Shown: positions 49,415 through 58,235 of the stretch, in pieces | Position numbering within the stretch: the first letter of the stretch is position 1 | Layout of the letters: each line of letters opens with the position of its first letter | From: Ancylomarina sp048268005 | Lineage (GTDB): Bacteria > Bacteroidota > Bacteroidia > Bacteroidales > Marinifilaceae | Reading direction: 5' to 3' | Length of the DNA: 64,000 bases | Assembly (NCBI GenBank): GCA_048268005.1 | Contig: JBLWWJ010000001.1 | Span: forward strand, 620,001-684,000 | Program-made: the position numbers and the translations under genes | The notes under the pieces: generated by a model | What the model saw: the letters and a program-made list of their open reading frames with translations, nothing else | Told to the model about the DNA's origin: nothing | Databases searched by the model: none

Positions 49415-50701
49415 ATGAATAGATATATAACACTGGTACTCATGTTATTTTGTGCAGGCTCTTTATCTGCACAGAAAGGTTTAAATCTTGCTCAAGCCAT
49501 TGAGATAGGCCTTGAGAAGAATTACAATATTCAAATCGTTCGTCAATCTGAAAAGATTGCTGATTTGAATAATACATGGGGAAATGCAGGGCAATACCCA
49601 AAGGTGGAATTTAACTTTCGTGCTAATAATAAAAAGGATTATAACGAAAGTGATGATTTCAGACAAAACATACTAACGCCATCCATTGATTTAAACTGGA
49701 CTTTGTTTGATGGTTTTGCAGTTAGAATTCGTAAGGATAAATTTAATGACCTTGCTGCTCTTTCTAAGGGTAATACAATTGTCGCTGTTGAGAGTCAAAT
49801 TCAGTTGATTATTCTTGCTTACTATAAAGCTTTGATGGAACAAGAGCGATTGGAAGTGAGCCAAAGAATCAAGGAGCTATCTGAAGACAGATATGGAAAT
49901 GAAAAAGTGGCTAGTGAGTTAGGTACAAAGGGCAGCTATGAATTGTTATTGGCTAAGAATGCTTTTCTTGAGGATAAATCCAATTATCTGACTCAGCAGG
50001 TGAATTATAATAATGCAGTTCGTGATTTGAATTTTCTTCTTGGCGTTGAAGAAAGCACCCAATACATTTTTACCGATGCTTTTATGACCAATGTAGAGGA
50101 TTATCGTTTGGCTGATATGCTTGATAAGATGTTTGCAAATAACAATAACCTGAAGAACCGTTATATGCAAGAGGCCATTCAAAAGCGAGATATTGAAATG
50201 GCACGATCAAATTATTATCCTCGAATTTCTTTGGGAGCAGGTGTACAAGGCAATAAATTTATGCAGAAGCACGATGTGGCACCTGAAATTGACACAAAAT
50301 CTCATAACCTGTATGCGAATTTAAGCTTGAATTATCTCATATTTAATGGAAATGCTAATCGTAGGGCATTGCAGATAGCTAAAATTGAAGAGGAAATTTC
50401 GAGGATACAAACAGATGACCTCAAACATAGTTTGACGAATACTTTGGCTCAGAATTTTGAATTGTACCAGTTACGTAAAGAGTTGTTAGATTTAGCTGAG
50501 GAGAACAAATTGGCAACGGAAATCAATATGCAACTTTCTAAAGAGAAATACGAGTCTGGAAGCATCAATTCATTCAATTATCGTGATGTGCAGATTTCAT
50601 ATCAGAATGCCTCACTAGCAAGACTATCTGCTATTTTTAATTTAATTCAATCGAAAACAACTTTAGTGAGAATGACTGGAGGGATATTGAGCGAATTCTA
50701 A
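49415..50701 (+). CDS. TolC-family outer-membrane efflux channel
   Basis: I start at ATG 49415 (428 residues), which opens directly into a signal peptide (MNRYITLVLMLFCAGSLSAQ). The longer frame from a TTG at 49391 adds eight residues with no leader character. The mature protein has the duplicated helical OEP domains, beginning LNLAQAIEIGLEKNYNIQIVRQS and repeating at ISLGAGVQGNKF, with EKYESGSINSFNYRDVQISYQNASL near the end. It forms the channel of the tripartite pump with the two preceding genes and ends at a strong terminator. Confidence 0.92.
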   Translation: MNRYITLVLMLFCAGSLSAQKGLNLAQAIEIGLEKNYNIQIVRQSEKIADLNNTWGNAGQYPKVEFNFRANNKKDYNESDDFRQNILTPSIDLNWTLFDGFAVRIRKDKFNDLAALSKGNTIVAVESQIQLIILAYYKALMEQERLEVSQRIKELSEDRYGNEKVASELGTKGSYELLLAKNAFLEDKSNYLTQQVNYNNAVRDLNFLLGVEESTQYIFTDAFMTNVEDYRLADMLDKMFANNNNLKNRYMQEAIQKRDIEMARSNYYPRISLGAGVQGNKFMQKHDVAPEIDTKSHNLYANLSLNYLIFNGNANRRALQIAKIEEEISRIQTDDLKHSLTNTLAQNFELYQLRKELLDLAEENKLATEINMQLSKEKYESGSINSFNYRDVQISYQNASLARLSAIFNLIQSKTTLVRMTGGILSEF

Positions 50702-50730
50702 ATAAGGCTTAAAAACTATAAGTATAAAAA

Positions 50731-50757
50731 AAACCGTCATGAGAATGACGGTTTTTG
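50731..50757. terminator. Bidirectional terminator after the RND operon
   Basis: AAACCGTCAT (50731-50740), loop GAGA and ATGACGGTTT (50745-50754) form a perfect ten-base-pair stem flanked by A-run and T-run. It serves both the RND operon and the convergent barrel gene. Confidence 0.9.
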
Positions 50758-50776
50758 TATTTAATAATAAATAGGT

Positions 50777-51358
50777 TTAGAATAAACGGAATCCTAAAGT
50801 CACATTTACCATATTTCCTTTTAAATCTTCAGCAACATCAGATAAGCCTACTTCGTAGTCAATATCTAAAGTTAATTTCCAAACATCAATACCAGCTCCA
50901 AATTTTGCATTCCAAACGGCACTATTAAAGTCCCCTCCTTCAATATCACCCAAAGTTGTTTTGATTTTATCATCAATATTAAAAGAAGCAACAGGTCCTG
51001 CAAAAGCTCTCAGTTTGAATAGAGGTAGTTTTACTATTTTATAACCTAATAAAACAGGAATATCGATACTCTTTGTTTCAATAGTAGGGAAAATATTTGA
51101 TCCCATAAGACTCTCTGAAGACTCGGATTTACGTTTCACGTAATTCAATTCAGGTTGGATATACCATTTCTTAATATTAATTCTTGCAAAAGCACCCAAC
51201 ATCATGCCATTATCAGCATTAAAATCACTACCTGAGTTCGGTTTAAATTTAGTACTTACAAAACCGCCATGTACACCCAGGCTAACTGGGGAAGCCAATT
51301 GGGCAAACATTGTTGAAGAGAATAAGCAGATAACTGCAACTAATAATAACTTTTTCAT
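50777..51358 (-). CDS. Outer-membrane beta-barrel protein (PorT/OMP_b-brl family), copy 1
   Basis: The 193-residue small barrel has a signal peptide (KKLLLVAVICLFSSTMFAQ) and eight or so strands: SPVSLGVHGGFVSTKF, MMLGAFARINIKKWYIQPELNYVKRKS, SIDIPVLLGYKIVKLPLFKLRAFAGPVASFN and VNVTLGFRLF at the end. It closely resembles the gene at 51575-52168, including leader and C-terminus, so the pair arose by tandem duplication. Its role is unknown; such barrels are often abundant structural proteins. Confidence 0.87.
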   Translation of the reverse strand: MKKLLLVAVICLFSSTMFAQLASPVSLGVHGGFVSTKFKPNSGSDFNADNGMMLGAFARINIKKWYIQPELNYVKRKSESSESLMGSNIFPTIETKSIDIPVLLGYKIVKLPLFKLRAFAGPVASFNIDDKIKTTLGDIEGGDFNSAVWNAKFGAGIDVWKLTLDIDYEVGLSDVAEDLKGNMVNVTLGFRLF

Positions 51359-51434
51359 AGTGTTGGATTTGTGTCTTGATTAATGATTGTCTATTTACAA
51401 ACTAGATTATAATATTAATAATATTGCATATGTT

Positions 51435-51451
51435 ACGAATTTATATTAAAT
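51435..51451 (-). promoter_or_regulatory. Upstream block shared by the duplicated barrel genes (copy 1)
   Basis: ACGAATTTATATTAAAT is identical to the sequence at 52250-52266. In both genes it lies about 80 bases before the start codon, although the rest of the leader is diverged. On the minus strand it includes TAAATTCG, close to the -7 consensus. It is probably the conserved promoter. Confidence 0.45.
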
Positions 51452-51514
51452 GTTTTAATTTGTGAAGTTCTTTAAAATGAAATCTTTATCAGAAGTAAAA
51501 TTGCAGTTTTACTA

Positions 51515-51552
51515 AAAAAAGAAGAGAGTATCCCTATGGAATACTCTCTTCA
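51515..51552 (-). terminator. Terminator of barrel copy 2
   Basis: GAAGAGAGTATCC (51522-51534) pairs with GGAATACTCTCTTC (51539-51552) with one bulged base and a short loop; leftward it runs into a T-tract. It ends the gene at 51575 and separates the two barrel genes into independent transcripts. Confidence 0.8.
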
Positions 51553-51574
51553 TTATATGTCATTATTATTTAAT

Positions 51575-52168
51575 CTAGAATAAACGGAATCCTAGAGTTA
51601 CATTCATCATTTTGTTTTTCTTTAGGAATTCAGAAGAAACATCAGTTAAACCAAATTCGTAATCAACATCTAAAGTTAATTTCCAAACGTCAACACCAGC
51701 ACCAACTTTAGCATTCCAAACAGCACCTTTAAAATCAGCATCTATTACATCATCAACAGTAGATTTAATCTTGTCATCGATATTAAATGATGCTACAGGT
51801 CCAGCAAAAGCTCTTAATTTAAATAGAGGTAATTTTACTAATTTGTAACCTAGTAGTATTGGTACGTCAAGGCTTTTTGTTTCAATATCAGCAGTTACAG
51901 AACCCAACATTGGTACATCTTGCGAAATACTTGATTTGCGTTTTACGTAATTTAATTCAGGTTGAATATACCATTTGTTCAGATTGATTCTTGCAAAAGC
52001 ACCTAGCATCATTCCATTTTCTGAATTTTCTTTAATATTACTTAAGTCTGTGTCAATTTTAGTACTAACAAGACCTCCATGAACACCAAGACTAATAGGT
52101 GAGGCTAATTGTGCAAATAAGGCTGAAGAGAAAAAGCAGATTACTGCTACTAATAATAATTTTTTCAT
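51575..52168 (-). CDS. Outer-membrane beta-barrel protein (PorT/OMP_b-brl family), copy 2
   Basis: The 197-residue paralogue of the neighbouring barrel shares the leader KKLLLVAVICFFSSALFAQ, the strands SLGVHGGLVSTK, MMLGAFARINLNKWYIQPELNYVKRKS, LLGYKLVKLPLFKLRAFAGPVASFN and the end VTLGFRLF. Differences cluster in the putative surface loops (for example the loops after STK and after KRKS). Each copy has its own terminator and apparently its own promoter, so they can be expressed separately. Confidence 0.87.
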   Translation of the reverse strand: MKKLLLVAVICFFSSALFAQLASPISLGVHGGLVSTKIDTDLSNIKENSENGMMLGAFARINLNKWYIQPELNYVKRKSSISQDVPMLGSVTADIETKSLDVPILLGYKLVKLPLFKLRAFAGPVASFNIDDKIKSTVDDVIDADFKGAVWNAKVGAGVDVWKLTLDVDYEFGLTDVSSEFLKKNKMMNVTLGFRLF

Positions 52169-52249
52169 AATATAGGATTTTTGTATTTGTAATCTAATGA
52201 GTTTGTTACTTAAGTATTCATTATTGAAATAAATAAACTTTACAGATTG

Positions 52250-52266
52250 ACGAATTTATATTAAAT
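52250..52266 (-). promoter_or_regulatory. Upstream block shared by the duplicated barrel genes (copy 2)
   Basis: This is identical to 51435-51451 (ACGAATTTATATTAAAT) and lies at a similar distance, 82 against 77 bases, from the start codon. Conservation only of this block within the upstream region argues for a promoter. Confidence 0.45.
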
Positions 52267-52333
52267 TTTTCAATTTATAAAACATTCAAAAATCAGACCA
52301 ATTGTTAGAAAATGATGATAAATGCTGCAAAAA

Positions 52334-52362
52334 AAAAGCTCGACCGTGGTGGTCGAGCTTTT
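52334..52362 (-). terminator. Terminator of the C1 peptidase gene
   Basis: AAAAGCTCGACC pairs with GGTCGAGCTTTT around a five-base loop, and leftward a long T-tract follows. It begins 24 bases past the stop of the gene at 52386. Confidence 0.88.
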
Positions 52363-52385
52363 CAAAATATAATTGAGTTTGTTGA

Positions 52386-53591
52386 TTACAAACCTAATTT
52401 CTTTTTCAATTTTGCAGGAACTGCATCTTTGTGAATCATGAAAGACATGGTCTTGTATGATACAAATGGGAATGAAGCATAAAAATAACCTTCATATGGA
52501 TTGTTATCAGTACCCCATGAGTTCTTTACGATGAAGTACTTGTTACCTTTTTGATCTTTAGAAATACCAACAATGTGCATACCGTGATCATCAGTCGTTG
52601 TGTAGTTATCGAAAGCTTCTTGGCGCATTGCCTGAGTAATCACTTTTTCCTGACCAGGACCTTCGAAGCTATATAGTTTAGCATTCTTTTTCTTATCAGA
52701 CATATCCTGCCATTTAGAAATCTCAGAATCGCTCATGTTCTTAGTATCCGCTTCAGGAACAATAGCTACACCTTTGCGGTATGCAAATCCTTTTTCACTA
52801 ACGTCAGATGCCCAACCAATGGTATAACCATTCATGATAGCACTTTCCATAACTTCCATCATCTCGTCGATAGGTAAGTTATAAACCTCGTCCCACAACC
52901 AGTTGTCTCCAACTTCGATAATGAATTTTTCGTAGAATGGGTGGTGAGTATAAGAAGAGATCTCGATATAATCATCAGCGTTAAGACCTGTAAAGTCTTT
53001 TGCAAACGACTTTGGTGTGTACTCTTTTCCTTCGTACTTAAATGTCTCAGGTAATTTTCCTAAGTAAGCATCCAAAACGCCATCAAAACCTTTGTGCCAG
53101 TTTGGTGTTAATTTTCTGTTTTTATTTTTAATTACTGCATCCACATAGTTACTAAGAATAATATCCATTTCACCATGAGTATGCCCTGGCTCACCGTAGT
53201 TTAATCCAGCATATACTGACTCAGGAACGATACCGTAGTTTTTCCATACGTAAGTTACATCATGGAAAGCTCCACCGCCACCAAAGTTGAATTTTCCGCT
53301 CAAACGAACATCCTTAATAGCTTTATCTGAGTAGCAGTTATAAACCACAAACATTTCTGACAAATCTACCTCAGGCTTACCCATACGAAGCATTTCTGAC
53401 TCCATGAATGAAAGTCCTGAAAAAGCCCAACATGTACCTGAACGATGTTGATCTTTTACCGAAGTCGCTGGCATACGTTTAACATCAGTAAATACGTAAC
53501 CTTCTTTTTTGTCCTTTTTTTTGTCTTTAGCCGATGAAGAAAAAACTGTTCCTCCAATAAGTAGGGCTGCAACAAGAATTTTAAAATTCAT
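52386..53591 (-). CDS. Secreted C1-family cysteine peptidase (aminopeptidase C/bleomycin-hydrolase-like)
   Basis: The 401-residue papain-fold enzyme has its catalytic Cys54 in DQHRSGTCWAFSGLSF, preceded by oxyanion Gln48. The catalytic His is in TTDDHGMHIVGI and the Asn in YFIVKNSWGTDNNPYEGYF. The fold has the inserted domain of the C1B (PepC/bleomycin hydrolase) group. A signal peptide is present (LVAALLIGGTVFSSSAKDKKK), unlike the cytoplasmic PepC enzymes, so it acts in the periplasm. A good Bacteroidetes-type promoter precedes it. Confidence 0.9.
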   Translation of the reverse strand: MNFKILVAALLIGGTVFSSSAKDKKKDKKEGYVFTDVKRMPATSVKDQHRSGTCWAFSGLSFMESEMLRMGKPEVDLSEMFVVYNCYSDKAIKDVRLSGKFNFGGGGAFHDVTYVWKNYGIVPESVYAGLNYGEPGHTHGEMDIILSNYVDAVIKNKNRKLTPNWHKGFDGVLDAYLGKLPETFKYEGKEYTPKSFAKDFTGLNADDYIEISSYTHHPFYEKFIIEVGDNWLWDEVYNLPIDEMMEVMESAIMNGYTIGWASDVSEKGFAYRKGVAIVPEADTKNMSDSEISKWQDMSDKKKNAKLYSFEGPGQEKVITQAMRQEAFDNYTTTDDHGMHIVGISKDQKGNKYFIVKNSWGTDNNPYEGYFYASFPFVSYKTMSFMIHKDAVPAKLKKKLGL

Positions 53592-53689
53592 AGTATTGTT
53601 GTTTTAAGTATTAATGGTTCTTGTTATCACATTTAAATCTATTTTAATATTTTCAATCTAACTTGAGAATATCGGCAGATTTAGAACCG

Positions 53690-53719
53690 CAAAAATAACA
53701 AAAACTTAAACCTAGCCAA
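53690..53719 (-). promoter_or_regulatory. Bacteroidetes-type promoter of the C1 peptidase gene
   Basis: On the minus strand TTG (53719-53717), 19 bases, and TATTTTTG (53697-53690) match both elements of the -33/-7 consensus with typical spacing. The leader would be about 95 bases. Confidence 0.6.
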
Positions 53720-53840
53720 TTGAAATAAGGGCTTTGCTTAAGTTTTTAGATATAATTATGATTTGACTCGATAAGATTGCTTGAGACTTTCAATAGTATG
53801 ATGTTAATCATGCTTATGCTATAGTCTGGAGAAGATAGAT

Positions 53841-54527
53841 TTAAATTATATTTTTTGCTTTAAGGATATCAATTGTTGCATTTACAATGACTTCGTCTTC
53901 CAGTTTCATAGAGTTAAACACGAGGTCGAAATGACTCAATTCGAGAGGTTTTTTATTGAAGAAATTTCGGATAATATCTCTCTTATCATCTACCGTTTGA
54001 GCATAGGTTTTCATTTCCTCAAGACTTCCACCATGGTTTTTCTGTAATTGTGTAGCGCGCCACTCTAAAGGAGCTTGAAGTTTTAGATGTAAGGCTTTTT
54101 CGATTTCTTGGGTAAGAATAACACCACCACGTCCAATAATCACGCAATTTCCGTGATGGGCCATGGCTTGTACTACTTCTGCTATTGTTTTTTTTATCTG
54201 CTTATCACTCTTATAGTATTTATTCGACATGGCAGAAAAAACATCATCCCAAGTCGATTTTTCTTTAGATTCGAAGACATACTCAATTTTTTTTGGATGC
54301 AGTCCCAGTTGTTCGGCAGCCTCTTCAAGAATTTCTTTGGTTAGTACTGTCCATTTATTACCCGTAATTCGACTAAGCTTATCAACCAGTGCATTTGCCA
54401 TATTAATGGCATAACAGCCACATTCTCTCGAAATAGTTATTACCGGGCCGGGAGTTTGATCTTCGAATGAATCTTCTTCTTTGAGTTGATAACGTTTTTT
54501 CATGTATTGATGCAGGATATCTTTCAT
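53841..54527 (-). CDS. Cytidylate-kinase-like family protein
   Basis: The 228-residue protein belongs to the cytidylate-kinase-like family (PF13189): PGPVITISRECGCYAINMANALVDKL, CVIIGRGGVILTQ, RATQLQKNHGGSLEEMKTYAQTVDDKRDIIRNFFNKK and HFDLVFNSMKL. Where relatives usually have a glycine-rich SRExGSGG loop, this protein reads SRECGCYA (residues 33-40). The nucleotide-binding loop is therefore altered, although the RGG and DDKRD motifs are intact. The true substrate of the family is uncertain. It is a single gene. Confidence 0.82.
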   Translation of the reverse strand: MKDILHQYMKKRYQLKEEDSFEDQTPGPVITISRECGCYAINMANALVDKLSRITGNKWTVLTKEILEEAAEQLGLHPKKIEYVFESKEKSTWDDVFSAMSNKYYKSDKQIKKTIAEVVQAMAHHGNCVIIGRGGVILTQEIEKALHLKLQAPLEWRATQLQKNHGGSLEEMKTYAQTVDDKRDIIRNFFNKKPLELSHFDLVFNSMKLEDEVIVNATIDILKAKNII

Positions 54528-54758
54528 AGCGTATGTTTTAAGTCATAAATATTATAAGAAGAAGGGGTTAGTTTGACACAATATATATTCGTAATACGTC
54601 AAATCTTTCATATGTATAGCGAATTGTAAATGAGCTTTCATCTTCAAGTTAAGGTTTTTAGGAAAATAATAAAAATGGAATGTATCTGTTTTAGATGATA
54701 CGAAATTGAATAGAAAAGCGTCTTAAATTGGTGATTTTAATGATTTAAAATCTGTTAA

Positions 54759-54793
54759 TTTGATCTGATTGCAAGCTAGATTTTTTAAGTTTG
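54759..54793 (+). promoter_or_regulatory. Bacteroidetes-type promoter of the TPR gene
   Basis: TTTG (54759-54762) and TAAGTTTG (54786-54793), a perfect -7 box, are separated by 23 bases. This places transcription start about 25 bases before the ATG at 54822. Confidence 0.55.
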
Positions 54794-54821
54794 TAACTTA
54801 ACACCTGAAATCATTATTTCT

Positions 54822-56801
54822 ATGCGTTTATACCGACTTCTGATATTATTAGGTTTCATTTTTTGTTTAAAAATGGCCAGTGCACAACTTAACACTGAAA
54901 ATTTATTATCAAAGGGGCGTAATGCCATCTATTTTGACGATTATACTGAGGCTATTATAAAATTCAATGAGATAATTAGAGTCAAACCTTATCTTCCAGA
55001 ACCTTATTTGTTTAGAGCTCTAGCTAAATATTACCTTGAGGATTTTGAAGGTGCTGAGATTGATTATACCAAGGCAATTTCAATTAATCCGAATTATACT
55101 CTAGCCTATCTTTATCGAGGAGTTGCCAATAATCATTTGAGTCGCTATAAGCAGGCTCTTAAGGATTTCGATATGGCAGAAGATTTAAATCCTAGTAATC
55201 CAGATATATTTGCCAATCGAGGCATTACATTGGCTGCCTTAAAGCGTTTTGTTGATGCTGAGAAAAACTATACAAGAGCCCTGCAGTTGAAAAAGGATAT
55301 GATTGGTGCCTACCTAAATAGAGCTGTTGTAAGAGAGCAGTTAGATAATATTGATGGAGCCATATCAGACTGTAATAAAGCGGTTCAGCTTAATAACTTT
55401 TCTGCAGATGCCTTCGGTCATAGAGCTTATTTAAAATATAAGAATAAGCAGTTTAAAGAGTCGGTTGAGGATTATGAACGAGCTTTGAAGATCAATCCCG
55501 AAGATTCACGCTTGATAATGGGAAGAGGTATTTCGAATTATGCCTCAAAGAATTTAAAGGGCGCCCTGGCAGATTACGATAAGGTGATAGAACTGGATCC
55601 CAACAATGCTTATGGTTATTATAACAGAGCCTTACTGAAGTCAGAAGTTGGTGATTTTAATTCAGCGATTGACGATTTTAATATGGTTTTGGATATGAAT
55701 CCTGATAACATGCTGATTTATTTTAATAGAGGTCTGGTGAAGGCTGATATTGGAGATAATCTTGGAGCTATTGCTGATTATACAACGGCAATTGAGATTT
55801 ACCCTGATTTTGCAAAAGCTTATCTGGCCCGATCATCAGCCAAACGCGATATTAATGATGTGGATGGTTCCATTGAAGATAGAAATCAAGGGCTTATTAT
55901 CATTGATAAATATAAGAAGATGAAAAACGAAGGTTCTATGGCTGCCTTTGTTGACACTACAGAAAATTTTCAGCGTTTGATTGATTTGAATTCACGTGAA
56001 AAAATCGTTGAAGAAATTATCAAAGGACGTGTTCAAGATAAATTTGTGGCCATTAAGCTTGCAAAAGATTTTCATATCAGTCATCTTTCTATCGATAGTC
56101 TTCGTGCTGGTAAAATGCAGTATTACGATCAGGAATTGATGAATTACAATCAAAAGCATAACTATTCGCCTGCTTTCACATTTAGTAATAAGCATTATCC
56201 ATTTTCAAAGAACTTGGTCAATCAACAAATCAAAAATGCCGAACTCGAAATTAAATCTGGTAATAGCGAAGCCTATTTCTTTAAGGGATCTTATGAATTA
56301 AGCAATAAGAAATATAATAATGCAGTTGCCTCATTTAATGCATGTATCGATAAGAATAAGAACTTTGCCTTTGCCTACTTTAATAGAGCCAATGCTATTG
56401 TTGATATGACAGATTACATCCAATCTATTGGTGTAAATGATGATACCAATCTCCGTTTGAATGATGATAATAAGAGCAAGAATAGTGAAATTATTGTTGA
56501 TTATAGTTCTGCTATCAAGGACTATTGTAAGGCTATAGAGCTTAATCCTGATTTTATTTTTGCCTATTTTAATAGAGCTAATACCTACGCAAAATCGAAG
56601 CAATTTGATAAAGCAATCGCAGATTATAATAAGGCCATTGAATTAGACGATAGACTAAAAGAAGCCTACTACAACCGAGGGTTGGTCTATTTGTACAATA
56701 ATGATAAAACATCGGCTTATGGCGATTTAAGTAAGGCTGGAGAACTTGGCCTGCTTGATGCGTACAATGTAATTAAACGCTACTGTAATAAAGAGAAATA
56801 G
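54822..56801 (+). CDS. Long exported TPR-repeat protein
   Basis: The 659 residues begin with a signal peptide (LLGFIFCLKMASAQ). About ten tetratricopeptide repeats cover residues 25-365, for example YLFRALAKYYLEDFEGAEIDYTKAISINPNY and YYNRALLKSEVGDFNSAIDDFNMVLDMNPDN. A non-repeat segment (about 375-465) follows, then three or four more repeats to the end (YFNRANTYAKSKQFDKAIADYNKAIELDD). It probably is a periplasmic scaffold; the partner is unknown. A good promoter lies just upstream, and rarA follows after 85 bases of repeat-like DNA. Confidence 0.9.
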   Translation: MRLYRLLILLGFIFCLKMASAQLNTENLLSKGRNAIYFDDYTEAIIKFNEIIRVKPYLPEPYLFRALAKYYLEDFEGAEIDYTKAISINPNYTLAYLYRGVANNHLSRYKQALKDFDMAEDLNPSNPDIFANRGITLAALKRFVDAEKNYTRALQLKKDMIGAYLNRAVVREQLDNIDGAISDCNKAVQLNNFSADAFGHRAYLKYKNKQFKESVEDYERALKINPEDSRLIMGRGISNYASKNLKGALADYDKVIELDPNNAYGYYNRALLKSEVGDFNSAIDDFNMVLDMNPDNMLIYFNRGLVKADIGDNLGAIADYTTAIEIYPDFAKAYLARSSAKRDINDVDGSIEDRNQGLIIIDKYKKMKNEGSMAAFVDTTENFQRLIDLNSREKIVEEIIKGRVQDKFVAIKLAKDFHISHLSIDSLRAGKMQYYDQELMNYNQKHNYSPAFTFSNKHYPFSKNLVNQQIKNAELEIKSGNSEAYFFKGSYELSNKKYNNAVASFNACIDKNKNFAFAYFNRANAIVDMTDYIQSIGVNDDTNLRLNDDNKSKNSEIIVDYSSAIKDYCKAIELNPDFIFAYFNRANTYAKSKQFDKAIADYNKAIELDDRLKEAYYNRGLVYLYNNDKTSAYGDLSKAGELGLLDAYNVIKRYCNKEK

Positions 56802-56886
56802 ACAATCAGTAGTCACTATTTAGTAATGCAATACTGAGCTCACCCGTAGCTTAACTTTTATCCTTTTTAATCTTTATCCTTGTTTT

Positions 56887-58161
56887 ATGACAGCAAATCA
56901 ACCTTTAGCAGAACGATTACGACCTACCAGCCTTGAGAATTATTTGGGGCAAAAGCACTTGGTGGGAGAGAAAGCTGTTCTTCGAAAGATGATTGAATCC
57001 GGGAATATTTCTTCCTTTATACTCTGGGGACCTCCTGGGGTTGGAAAGACAACTTTGGCAAAAATTATTGCCAACCAGCTTCAGCGACCATTTTATATTC
57101 TATCGGCGGTTAATTCTGGTGTGAAAGATGTGAGAGAAGTTATCGCTAAAGCCGAAAAACAGAAGTTCTTTTCTACGCCAAACCCTATTCTTTTTATCGA
57201 TGAAATTCATCGTTTCAGTAAATCACAGCAAGATTCTCTTCTGGGAGCTGTTGAGAATGGTACGGTGACTCTCATTGGAGCTACAACAGAGAACCCTTCT
57301 TTTGAAGTGATTTCCCCTTTACTTTCCCGTTGTCAGGTTTATGTTCTGAAAGCACAAGAAAAATCAGATTTAGAATTTCTGATAGAGCATGCTTTAACGA
57401 AAGATCTGTACTTAAAGGAAAAGAAGGTTACGGTAAAAGAAAAGGATGCCTTAATCAAGTTTTCGGGAGGGGATGCTCGTAAACTTCTGAATATATTGGA
57501 GTTGGTGATTAATTCTCAGGTTACTGAGGAAATTGTATTGACCAATGAATTAGTGCTTAAGGAATTACAGGAAAATCCTTCGATGTACGATAAGGATGGA
57601 GAGCAGCACTACGATATTGCCTCTGCCTTAATCAAATCGATTCGAGGGAGTGATCCTGATGCTGCCGTATATTGGTTGGCCCGAATGATTGAAGGGGGAG
57701 AAGATCCTAAATTTATTGCTCGACGCTTGGTTATATCCGCAAGTGAAGATATTGGATTAGCCAACCCCAATGCTTTGCTTTTAGCCAATTCTGGTTTTCA
57801 GTCGGTAAATTTGGTAGGTATGCCTGAATCTCGTATTATTCTTTCAGAAGTAGCGATTTACCTAGCGACATCTGCCAAAAGTAATGCGTCTTATCTGGCA
57901 ATTGGTAAGGCTCAAGCTTTAGTTCGAGAAACAGGGAATTTATCTGTGCCTTTACATTTACGTAATGCACCAACCAAGTTGATGAAGGATTTGGGCTATA
58001 GTAAAGAGTATAAATATTCACATGATTATCCGGGTAACTTTGTTAATCAGGAGTACCTTCCGGAAGAGATTGCTAATCAACGTTTATATATTCCACAGAA
58101 TAATGCCCTTGAGGTAAAAGTTCTTGAGCGATTGAAATTTTGGTGGAAGAAAAGATTCTAA
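56887..58161 (+). CDS. rarA: Replication-associated recombination protein A (AAA+ ATPase)
   Basis: RarA/MgsA (Mgs1/WRNIP1 homologue) acts at stalled replication forks and interacts with SSB. The 424 residues have LAERLRPTSLENYLGQKHLVG at the N-terminus, Walker A GPPGVGKTT (48-56), Walker B PILFIDEIHRF (101-111), sensor 1 LIGATTENPSFEV and an arginine-finger SRC. The C-terminal tetramerisation part includes GEQHYDIASALIKSIRGSDPDAAVYWLARM and DYPGNFVNQEYLP. The length is typical. It converges on the PBP1A gene. Confidence 0.95.
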   Translation: MTANQPLAERLRPTSLENYLGQKHLVGEKAVLRKMIESGNISSFILWGPPGVGKTTLAKIIANQLQRPFYILSAVNSGVKDVREVIAKAEKQKFFSTPNPILFIDEIHRFSKSQQDSLLGAVENGTVTLIGATTENPSFEVISPLLSRCQVYVLKAQEKSDLEFLIEHALTKDLYLKEKKVTVKEKDALIKFSGGDARKLLNILELVINSQVTEEIVLTNELVLKELQENPSMYDKDGEQHYDIASALIKSIRGSDPDAAVYWLARMIEGGEDPKFIARRLVISASEDIGLANPNALLLANSGFQSVNLVGMPESRIILSEVAIYLATSAKSNASYLAIGKAQALVRETGNLSVPLHLRNAPTKLMKDLGYSKEYKYSHDYPGNFVNQEYLPEEIANQRLYIPQNNALEVKVLERLKFWWKKRF

Positions 58162-58180
58162 AGTTCTAAACTTAGGATAG

Positions 58181-58229
58181 AAGAAAAGTGTAAAGTCACT
58201 TATAACAGTTGGCTTCACGCTTTTCTTTT
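58181..58229. terminator. Hairpin terminator between rarA and the PBP1A gene
   Basis: AAGAAAAGTGTAAAG (58181-58195) pairs with CTTCACGCTTTTCTT (58213-58227) with one wobble and one mismatch, followed by TT. Located between two convergent stops, it can serve both. Confidence 0.65.
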
Positions 58230-58235
58230 AGGATT

